From Streptobacillus moniliformis DSM 12112 (GTDB lineage: Bacteria > Fusobacteriota > Fusobacteriia > Fusobacteriales > Leptotrichiaceae): a DNA stretch of 64,000 nt. Positions 46,072 to 54,623 of this stretch are shown here, piece after piece; positions within the stretch are counted from its first letter, which is position 1; each line of letters opens with the position of its first letter. The stretch is from positions 124,001-188,000 of the forward strand of contig NC_013515.1 in NCBI RefSeq assembly GCF_000024565.1. The letters are read 5' to 3'. The notes beneath the pieces were generated by a model. That model did not search any database and was not told the origin of the DNA. It saw only the letters and a list, made by a program, of their open reading frames with translations. A program made the translations under genes and the position numbers.

Positions 46072-47016
46072 ATGAGTTTAAAAAGCAATAATCAAGGAAG
46101 AGCATATGAATTTTCATATTTAATTACACTATTTGAAGAAATATCTAAAGTAAGACCTGTTAAAATAGAAAATAACAGTAGTTTTTTAGCGGCTGAAAGA
46201 GAATGGAATACATTAAGTGATTCAGAAAAAATAACATATAAAGCAAGTGCTTTAGCAGCAGTAAATACAATATTTGATCTTGAACCACTTATTTTAGATG
46301 ATGGTGATGATGAGTTGGAATTGATAATTCAATCAGATGCCAAAGGAGAAGAAGGAGATGTTAGAGATCTTCTTATAATTAGAAGAGGAATTAAATGGGA
46401 GATTGGTTTTAGTGTAAAACACAATCATTTTGCAGTTAAACATAGTAGACTTTCTAAAAATATTGATTTTGGTAAAAAATGGTATGGAATAGAATGTTCT
46501 AAAAATTATTGGGAAGATATAAAACCAATTTTTGACTATTTGGAAGAGGAGAAGTTGAAAGGAACTTTATGGAAAGAATTACCAAATAAATAAGATGATG
46601 TATATGTTCCATTATTAAATGCTTTTATGAATGAATTGATTAGACAAAGAGAAGATATACCTAAACTTATGGTAGAATATCTTCTTGGAAAATTTGATTT
46701 TTATAAGGTTATTGGAATTGATAATAAAAGAATAACTCAAATACAAAGCTATAATTTGAGAGGTAGTCTAAATAAGCAAGGTAAAAATCGTAAGAGAAAT
46801 ATAGAATTGAAAATATCATCATTACCTACAAGGATTGTTAGTTTAGAATATAAACCCAAAAGTAAAAATACTTTAGAATTATATCTTGATAGAGGATGGC
46901 AATTTAGTTTTAGAATACATAATGCCTCCACAAAAGTTGAAACAAGTTTGAAGTTTGATATACAAATAATTGGAATGCCAACAACTATAATTTCTATAGA
47001 TTGTAGATGGGATTAG
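46072..47016 (+). pseudogene. haeIIIR: HaeIII-type restriction endonuclease, interrupted by an in-frame stop
   Basis: Two open stretches lie in the same frame: 46072-46593 (NNQGRAYEFSYLITLFEEI; EEGDVRDLLIIRRGIKWEIG; SVKHNHFAVKHSRLSKNIDF) and 46594-47016 (DDVYVPLLNAFMNELIRQRE). They are separated only by TAA at 46591-46593. Together they give about 314 codons with the layout of R.HaeIII. One substitution would restore the full protein. The first part holds the likely catalytic region (DVRD, KHNH) but the C-terminal half is lost, so restriction is probably absent unless the stop is read through. It is 24 bp downstream of the methylase. Confidence 0.82.
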
Positions 47017-47097
47017 TTAGATATTTAGTTCTGGATTTTATAGAAGTTAATGTCGGTATTACGAGTATTATTAGTTTATACTATATTAATATTATTA

Positions 47098-47130
47098 AAA
47101 TAGATGATTTTTGTCATCTATTTTTTATAT
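47098..47130 (+). terminator. Terminator after the restriction-modification genes
   Basis: AAATAGATGA and TCATCTATTT pair around TTTTTG, followed by T residues. Confidence 0.8.
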
Positions 47131-47159
47131 TTGTAAAATTTTATATTTTAATATATAAT
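47131..47159 (+). promoter_or_regulatory. Promoter of the first giant outer-membrane protein
   Basis: TTGTAA (47131-47136) and TATAAT (47154-47159) are 17 bp apart, 40 bp before the leader ORF. Confidence 0.6.
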
Positions 47160-47189
47160 ATTTGTGGTATATTTGGTAAAACAATAAAA

Positions 47190-47227
47190 AGGAGGATTAT
47201 GATATTTTTATCATAAATTATGGTATG
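47190..47227 (+). promoter_or_regulatory. Conserved leader: strong RBS on a 5-codon ORF before the real start
   Basis: AAAGGAGGATT is followed by ATG ATA TTT TTA TCA TAA (MIFLS-stop, 47199-47216), and the giant ORF starts at ATG 47225, which has no ribosome-binding site of its own. The main frame is -1 to the leader. One additional T in the T5 run would fuse the leader to the main ORF (MIFFIINYGMKQ). The same leader occurs before the paralogue at 54621. Confidence 0.6.
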
Positions 47228-50200
47228 AAACAAAAAAGGGTATTATTTTTACTACTCTTGTCTTCTCTTGCGTACACAAAAGAAGAACAAAGCAAGATAA
47301 GTGGAGAAGTAACTTTTGGTATAGATTCAACATTTGGTGTTGATGGGTTAGAAAATGTTAGCAGATTAATTCCTCAAGTAATTGATTTATTTAAAAGTAA
47401 CAAATATAAGGATTATGAGAAAGAAAAAAATTCTGAACAGAAAAATAATGGTAATAAAGGTAATAATCAAAATAATAACAATAATAATAGTGGGAATGGT
47501 AATCAACCACCCAATAAACTGGATGCATATATTCCAAAATATAATCCTACGGTTAGGGATTTAGAATTAGCAGCCAAATATTTATCAAAGAACGTGGAAT
47601 TAAGGAAGAAATTAAGTGTTAAATTAAAAGAAAATTATGTAGGCTTAGGGTTAAAAGTAGACATATTTGGAAAAAAGATAACACATACAAAATTTTTAGG
47701 AAATAATGAAATAGAAAAATTAAAACTAACATTAACATCAGATAATAGGTATATTAATGGAGAGATTAATTACTATGTGAAAGGAGAAAGTCCTGAAAAA
47801 ATAGACATAGACAAAATAGATGATGAGAAAACTTTAAAAAATAAGGTTGTGGAATATAGATTTAGTGTAAATCCTAGACCAGATAAAAACTTATCTTTAT
47901 CATTAGACTTTTCAGGAGAAAATAGGAATATAAATATAGGTCCTACAATTAGATATAGGAAAGGTGGGACATATGTTAATGCCTCATTAATATTTAATAA
48001 TGAGAAGAGATCATATGATTTAACAGATGAATTAGATAAGATAAAACATACTGCACCAGGGTATGATAAGATAGAATATTTTAAGAAATGGACATTAAAG
48101 GAAGGCTATCCAAAAGATAATATAACTAAAGATGACTATAATAAAGAGCATGCAGACTTAGGCAAAGCAGAAGTTTCTGGAACTAAGGGAACGGCTAGAA
48201 TACTTGGACATTATTCTGGTTCACTTTATGGTGATTCTCCATTTAGATATGTTGCTAAGAGTTTTTTTGATGAAATACATTCAAATAAGAGCTTTAGTAG
48301 TGTTTCTTCAATAATAAAAGTATTTGAAAAAGATGAAGCTCCTACAAGTACATCTTTTCTTTCATTAGGGTTATTAAATTTAAGTAGTCAAATTCAAAAT
48401 AATACTGAGATAAATAAGTTAATTACTAAAATAGGTAAAAAAATGTATAGAAGACTAGGTATAGGACTTGAAAGAAAATATTCAAGTATAAATGCTTGGA
48501 CACAAGTTCCAGAAGAATTTCATTATCTTTTACCTGGATTTTATAAAAACTTTGATTATTCAAAGATTAAATCTGAAGAATTAGATCCAGATTATCTATA
48601 TAATAATGGGATTAAAAAACCAGAATTACCTTCTAAAGGAAATATTAGAAATAAAAGAGATGCAGATAATAACGGAAATGGTGATTATAAATTAAAAGAA
48701 GGTTGGCACTATTTTGATACTGATTTTGATGAATATGTAAGAAAAGAAATATTTAGAGAGTATAGTTTGGAAAAAATACAAAAACTTACTAATAAGAGTA
48801 CTTTAGGACTAGCCTTTGATTGGCTATTAGGTAATCAAATAAATCAGGTTATAAGTGAATTACCAAAAATCCAAGAATTAATGAAGAACCCTTATGAAAT
48901 GAAGGGTGTTGACATGCTTAGAGGAATATATTTCCACCAAAGCGAAAAAGAGAGAAATGTGATGAAGTATGAAGACATATTAAGAGCAAATTTTTCAGAT
49001 GTAAACTTAAAAGAAAACAGTACAAAATACTCAACTAAAATAAAATTCAATATAGGTCATATAGGAAGGAACTATAAACTAGGAGCAAGCCTATTATTAA
49101 ATGATAATGTAAATGTAAATGCAGAAAAATATGGATATGTTAGAAGAAATGATAATATAGGAGTTAATGCAACATATAAAGAAGGAATAATAGAATTTGA
49201 TAGTAAACTATCATTAGATCTAACTAAGAACTATTTATATAGAAAAGATAATAAGGAAAAACATGTATATAATACAGTAAGTCTAAACACAGACACATAC
49301 TTAGGCTTAAATATACCAGCAAATGAAAAACTTAATGTATTACTAGGACTAAGACATATAGGAGTATATGGTTGGATAAATCCAATAGAGAGTTTAGATA
49401 AAAATGGTAAAGCAATAGAATTTGATATAGCAAAAAGAGATGAAAGTAATAATCCAATAGGAAAAGACAATAACTCTATAATAACATCTGAAACAACAGA
49501 AAAGAACTTAGTAGATAAAGAATATGAAAGACTAAAACAAGAGAATAATGGTAAAAGTAATAAACTAAAAAGAGATATACATCAATCAGACTACATACAG
49601 ACAGAGAAAAGTAAAACATTAAAATCAAGATATGAACTATATAACATATTATCACCAAGAGTAACAATGGTATATAGACCATATGATAATATAATATTCT
49701 CAAGTCATTTGGAATTACCAATAAGTATAAGGAACTCATCACCAGCAGGAATAAGAGGGATATATACAGGAGAGATAAGATATTTAATAGATGATAGCTT
49801 TAAGGATATAATATATACAAAGAGTAATCCAATAAAGTTTAAGACATCAGGAGATATAGAGGCAGGATTAATATTAGGGAATGATGTAGGTTATTATTTA
49901 TCATATAAGGCAATGGCAGATATGAGTTTTCTAAGGGGAGATATAAAGGGTAATGATAAGGATATAGACTTTAGTTTATCATTAAATCCACTTATAGTAA
50001 ACTTACCTATTAAGCCAAGATTACTTATAGGTAAGGAAGGTAAGGAGTATGTAAGTAAGGTAGGGTTAGAGTATTCTAAGGGTACAGAGTTTACAACAAT
50101 ACTTGGAATGAGGAAGGTATTAAAGACAAGTAAGGATATATTAGAGGAAGAATTAAAGCCAAATATATTAGAGGTTTTAAAGAGTAGAAATAATAATGAA

Positions 50201-51265
50201 TACAACATAATAAAAGAAAAGTTCACAAAAGAAAGTTTTAAAGGGGAACTAACATATACATTTACACCATTTATAGATATTAGGAAGGAAGAGGGCAACT
50301 TTAGGATAAGGGCTAAGGCTGATTCTACCAAATTAATAGGAAGAGATGTAAAAATAGAAATTGATGAAGGTAAATTTGAAGAATTACCTCTTGAATATTT
50401 TGCATGGAATTATCAAAAAAATGGTGGTTGGTGGAATACTAATAAAACTTACAACTATTTTCTTGATTCAAAATCAAAGAAAGTAACTAAAGAGAATAAG
50501 AAGATTTTAGATTTAGAACATCAAATATACAACTTTGAAATTGATATGGATTATGAGCAAGAAAAAGGTGTTAACTTTGACTTAAATCTAGGAATTACAT
50601 ATAATGAAACAAAAATAAATGGAATAAATGAAATAACTACTACAACTGAAACAAAATCAAAAGTTATTAGTCATACTACTGATAAACAAGATCCAACTAA
50701 AATTTTAGATAAAATAAAAAAAGATAATGTAGAAGTTAAGGTAGATGAAAAAAATATATTAGGATCACTTAAAAAATATCTTAGAGAAAAAAAAGAAAAG
50801 GCAGCTGATGAAAAAGTCTATGAAAAATATGGTACATTAGGATCATATTCTGAAATTAAGGAAGAAAAATTGAAAAAAATATTGTATTATCCAAATAGAA
50901 TAAAGAAAGAATTTAAATCAGAAGAAACGCTTTTCTTACATACTAAGAGGATAAATGCAAACTTGGATACATATTTAGGATATAAATTTAAAACTAGTGA
51001 TAGAATGAAATTATCTGTTGGAATGAAGTATAATCTAACTGCTGAATATATTTCAAGTAATAAGATAATAGTAGAAGAAATAAAACTATTTGGAAGTAGG
51101 AAAATACTATTTAAAAACACTTTAAGTCCAGAAGTTAAAATGACATATAACCTAATTAATAATTTAAATGCAAGACTCAGTGCAGAATTACCAATAAATT
51201 TTGAAAATAAAGACTTTAAAGATGTCAAATTTAATGTTAGAACAGGTTTGGAGTATAGATGGTAA
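47225..51265 (+). CDS. Giant outer-membrane protein, paralogue 1
   Basis: This 1346-residue protein starts with a signal peptide (MKQKRVLFLLLLSSLAYTKE). Then come the shared N-terminal block SGEVTFGIDSTFGVDGL, an Asn/Gly-rich linker near residues 75-95, strand-rich sequence, a large inserted domain (about residues 275-590: RILGHYSGSLYGDSPFRYVA, GIGLERKYSSINAWTQVP, MKGVDMLRGIYFHQSEKER) and more strands ending in LEYRW. The aromatic C-terminus and alternating strands indicate a BAM-inserted barrel. I recognise no family. Paralogues lie at 54621 and 59088. Bases 49280-50173 are almost identical to paralogue 2. The start is discussed under the leader feature. Confidence 0.75.
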   Translation: MKQKRVLFLLLLSSLAYTKEEQSKISGEVTFGIDSTFGVDGLENVSRLIPQVIDLFKSNKYKDYEKEKNSEQKNNGNKGNNQNNNNNNSGNGNQPPNKLDAYIPKYNPTVRDLELAAKYLSKNVELRKKLSVKLKENYVGLGLKVDIFGKKITHTKFLGNNEIEKLKLTLTSDNRYINGEINYYVKGESPEKIDIDKIDDEKTLKNKVVEYRFSVNPRPDKNLSLSLDFSGENRNINIGPTIRYRKGGTYVNASLIFNNEKRSYDLTDELDKIKHTAPGYDKIEYFKKWTLKEGYPKDNITKDDYNKEHADLGKAEVSGTKGTARILGHYSGSLYGDSPFRYVAKSFFDEIHSNKSFSSVSSIIKVFEKDEAPTSTSFLSLGLLNLSSQIQNNTEINKLITKIGKKMYRRLGIGLERKYSSINAWTQVPEEFHYLLPGFYKNFDYSKIKSEELDPDYLYNNGIKKPELPSKGNIRNKRDADNNGNGDYKLKEGWHYFDTDFDEYVRKEIFREYSLEKIQKLTNKSTLGLAFDWLLGNQINQVISELPKIQELMKNPYEMKGVDMLRGIYFHQSEKERNVMKYEDILRANFSDVNLKENSTKYSTKIKFNIGHIGRNYKLGASLLLNDNVNVNAEKYGYVRRNDNIGVNATYKEGIIEFDSKLSLDLTKNYLYRKDNKEKHVYNTVSLNTDTYLGLNIPANEKLNVLLGLRHIGVYGWINPIESLDKNGKAIEFDIAKRDESNNPIGKDNNSIITSETTEKNLVDKEYERLKQENNGKSNKLKRDIHQSDYIQTEKSKTLKSRYELYNILSPRVTMVYRPYDNIIFSSHLELPISIRNSSPAGIRGIYTGEIRYLIDDSFKDIIYTKSNPIKFKTSGDIEAGLILGNDVGYYLSYKAMADMSFLRGDIKGNDKDIDFSLSLNPLIVNLPIKPRLLIGKEGKEYVSKVGLEYSKGTEFTTILGMRKVLKTSKDILEEELKPNILEVLKSRNNNEYNIIKEKFTKESFKGELTYTFTPFIDIRKEEGNFRIRAKADSTKLIGRDVKIEIDEGKFEELPLEYFAWNYQKNGGWWNTNKTYNYFLDSKSKKVTKENKKILDLEHQIYNFEIDMDYEQEKGVNFDLNLGITYNETKINGINEITTTTETKSKVISHTTDKQDPTKILDKIKKDNVEVKVDEKNILGSLKKYLREKKEKAADEKVYEKYGTLGSYSEIKEEKLKKILYYPNRIKKEFKSEETLFLHTKRINANLDTYLGYKFKTSDRMKLSVGMKYNLTAEYISSNKIIVEEIKLFGSRKILFKNTLSPEVKMTYNLINNLNARLSAELPINFENKDFKDVKFNVRTGLEYRW
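49280..50173 (+). repeat. Long near-identical tract, copy in paralogue 1
   Basis: About 894 bp match 56655-57548 in paralogue 2 at a constant offset of 7375. By eye I find mismatches only at 49974, 50003 and 50005. The borders are abrupt and flanks are diverged. The tract uses AGG/AAG and A-ending codons more than its flanks. Confidence 0.85.
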
Positions 51266-51278
51266 GTAAAAATATAAG

Positions 51279-51307
51279 TTACATTTTTTCACAAAACGAT
51301 GTATAAT
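51279..51307 (+). promoter_or_regulatory. Promoter of the subtilisin-autotransporter pseudogene
   Basis: TTACAT (51279-51284) and TATAAT (51302-51307) are 17 bp apart; GTGAGGA precedes the ATG at 51337. Confidence 0.55.
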
Positions 51308-51336
51308 ATATATAACTAATAATAAGTGAGGATTTT

Positions 51337-54300
51337 ATGAAATTTAGAAGATTTCAACCTTTTTTGATGTTCATTTTTACTATGAGTTGTACTCTAGTTG
51401 ATATAAATTATGAAAATATAGATAATGTTAATAAACAGAGTAATGGATCTAATACTCATAGTAAGAATTTGGATTCATATATTTCTAGTGGTAAAAATAA
51501 GGAAAATAGAGTTACTCCAGAACTTCCACAATCTTCTATACCTAAGTCAAAGGAAATTAAACATGAAAATCTTAAACAAAAATTAGGATTAAATGAAAGT
51601 TTAGAGGAAAGAAGTGGAACAGAAAAAGGCTTATAAAGATGGAGAAAATCCTGTAACTATACTTGAATCATATGTTAATCAAGGAAGAATAAGTGAAATT
51701 AAAAATAAGTATAGTTTTTTAATATTTGAAAATGCAAACGATAATCCTAATTATAAAAATCATGCATTTGAAGTTATTGATTCATTTATGGACACAGATG
51801 GAGATGGTGTTGTAAGTGAAACTGAAAAAAATGCTTTTAATGATAAAACCGTTAATATAAAATTAGCTAGAGGAAATAACACTGAAGGTATTAAGGGCAT
51901 AATAAACATGTCTTATGCAATAGTAGAAAGTAATAATAATTTTAGATACCTATATAAAGATTCAAAATACTTAGACAAAATATATCCTAACTATAATACA
52001 AATAGTTATTTAAATAGTCATTTAACAAGTAGATTATTAAATAAGGATTATGTATATAATGAAAAATTATTAATAAGTTCTTTAGGAAATGAAAATCATA
52101 GTAGAATAAATACAAAATATTTTTCAAATAGTATATTAAATAATTATCAGATAATGTCTCCTGAAATGCAAGCACTTGCTAGAAGTGAGAGTATAATGGT
52201 TAAAAATTCTGTTAATAGGAAGCACAGTTTAATAGGAACTTATTATAATAACATAAATACATCATATATAGATAGTGAAAGTGGTTACTATATAGATAAG
52301 TTAATTAATCAATATTTTCAGGCTCAATTTCTTCTATTAAGAAGTTTTACTGTAGGAGAAGTGGGACTTTTAAAAAATGAACAAGAGGGTTATTATCCCT
52401 ATTTTTTTTGGTTCATCATATTCAGCACCTAGGATAGCAAGACTTGCTTATGATATTAAAGAAAAATATCCATTTTTAATATATCAACAAGTAAAGCAAG
52501 TAATACTTGGGACAGCAAATCACTCTATTGATGGTTATTTAGATGATAATGTAGGTTGGGGTAATGCAAATAGAGAAAAAGCATTAAAAGGACCATCAGA
52601 TTTTAATGCAGGATTAATAGATGAGATGAAATACTTTAAAGGTAATTATGATAAGATATTTGATGAAAAAGGTAACAGATATTTTTATGTGGATATAAAA
52701 AAAGATAAAGAATACACATTTGAAAATGATATAACTAGTGGGTTAAAAGGAGATGGAACTACTAGAGATGAAAGAATAATAAAAATAGATGGAACAAAAA
52801 ATAAACATGAATTAAATTCAAATAAATATTCATATAGAATACCAAAAGTATTAGAAAGTGAGAAACTATTTTATTCAAATGTAGCACAAGCAGGACTAAG
52901 AAAAGATGGAGAAGGTAAATTAATCTTAACAGGAAAGCAAGAATACAGTGCTCCATCACAAGTATTAGATGGAACTCTTGTTTTAAAAAATGATAGTAAT
53001 TCAGATTATACTGTATATGAAAAAGGAACGTTGGTTATAGAAAATAAAATAAATGATGAAAATAAAGAAATAAAATTAAAGAACATATATACAGATGGAA
53101 AGGTTGATATAAAAAGCAATGCTACATTAGAAAATCTTTATGGTAGTGATAAATATAAGATAGAATTTATTGGTAAAAATATAAAAATAAAAGAGTTTAA
53201 AACAACGGGAGAATATATAGTAAGATTAATTAATGGTAATCTCGATGAAATACCTAGGTTGGAAATAGAAAAATTTACAGAAGAAGATAGAAAATCTTTA
53301 GATAATCTATCAAATCCATTTTTAAAACCAGTAGTAATAAATGAAAATAAGATAGTTAGTATAAAGTTTGTAGGTACATTAGAAGATGAATTTAAAAAAT
53401 TAAGTGAAATAACGGATGAGAATATATTAAAAGATTTACCTAGTTATGATATAAATAAGAAGAAATTTTTTGATGAATATAAAGAAGATAGTAGAAATTA
53501 TAGAAGTAGTAATAATATTATGAAACCTATGTCTTCTGATATAAAAAGCTTATTATTAAATTCAAGTAATGGAGAAGTTAAGAATATATTTACAGATAAT
53601 TATGCAAGTATAGTGGGAAATATCATTAAAAATGAGATAGATAATAAGTGTAATAGGACTAATATAATATTAAATAATCTTGAAAAAAGAAATAGATTAT
53701 TCTTTGATACTTATGCAAGAACTAATATATTAAATGATGCTAAATTTAGCCCATTTGTAGATAATAATGTTGGAGCTATAATAGGATATTCAAGAAAATT
53801 ATCAAATGGTAATACTGTAAACCTATATGGAATATATCAATATGGAAATGTAGAATTTAAAAATAATGGAAGTAATAAATCAAAAAGTATAAATAACTTA
53901 TATAATCTAGGTGTAAATATTAGTAAAAAATATTGGATATATTTGCGTTTGATTTTGATAAGAATATATGGTATAGCAGAAGTGATGTATATAATGATAG
54001 TAACGATGCTAATAAAAAAACAAATGTATTACATAGTTTAAGTATAAATCCCAGTATAAAATTAGGCGTGGAATTAAAGATAGAGGCTATTAAAAGTATA
54101 TTGAAACCATATGTAGGATATACATTTAATTATGTAGTAGTATGGGGTAAGAAAGATAATAATATATCTTCTGATTCTAGTTGGATAAATAGATTAAGAA
54201 ATATAGGACTAACAGGAATATACAATAATAATTTAGAAGCAGGAATAGAAATAGATAGTAAAATAAATGATAAAATAAGTATACAAAATAGATTAGTTAT

Positions 54301-54511
54301 TGACTATAACAGTCTTGAAGAAATAAAATTAAATCAGAAGTTAGCTGAAAAAATGCATAAGACATTAGGAAAAGGATTAGATAAGATAAGTGCAAACTAT
54401 AACTTAGGAGTAAAACTAAGAACAGTTGATGGAATAAATTTAATATTTAAAACAAATGTGAACACTAAATTAAATATAGGATTAAACTTAGGAGTAGATT
54501 TCAATTTTTAA
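51337..54511 (+). pseudogene. Subtilisin-like (S8) autotransporter, fusolisin type, broken by three frameshifts
   Basis: Four consecutive frames make up one former gene of about 1050 codons. The parts are a lipoprotein-like signal (FLMFIFTMSC), a protease region, the catalytic-Ser motif FFGSSYSAPRIARLAYDI followed by GWGNANREKALKGPSDF as in S8 autotransporters, a beta-helix passenger (KLILTGKQEY, VLDGTLVLKN), and a translocator barrel ending in GVDFNF. The breaks fall at A5 (51623-51627), T8 (52402-52409) and A6 (53925-53930); 7 T and 7 A restore the frame at the last two. I could not place the catalytic Asp and His with confidence. Either a dead gene or one whose homopolymers vary or were misread. 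Confidence 0.8.
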
Positions 54512-54532
54512 AAAACATGTTTGTAATAATAT

Positions 54533-54576
54533 ATGTCTCTAATCTTTTTTATGAGATTGGAGACTTATTTTATTGT
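54533..54576 (+). terminator. Terminator after the S8 autotransporter pseudogene
   Basis: GTCTCTAATCT and AGATTGGAGAC pair around TTTTTATG and are followed by TTATTTTATT. Only a few bases separate it from the ribosome-binding site of the next leader, so paralogue 2 has no obvious promoter of its own. Confidence 0.8.
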
Positions 54577-54585
54577 TAAATTAAA

Positions 54586-54623
54586 AGGAGGATTATGATA
54601 TTTTTATCATAAATTATGGTATG
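54586..54623 (+). promoter_or_regulatory. Second copy of the 5-codon leader
   Basis: AAAGGAGGATT, ATG ATA TTT TTA TCA TAA (54595-54612), then ATG 54621 of paralogue 2. Sequence and T5 run match the leader at 47190-47227. Confidence 0.6.

Noticed and set aside
47007-47216. 69-codon plus-strand ORF between the restriction gene and paralogue 1
   Set aside because: It crosses a clear terminator and promoter and has low-complexity composition, so it is chance.
47450-47520. Asn/Gly-rich repeats in paralogue 1 as tandem repeat or CRISPR-like array
   Set aside because: These are low-complexity AAT/GGT codons in a protein linker, with no regular unit or spacer structure.
49476-49742. 88-codon minus-strand ORF present twice (also at 56851-57117)
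   Set aside because: Its perfect duplication only reflects the near-identical tract on the other strand.
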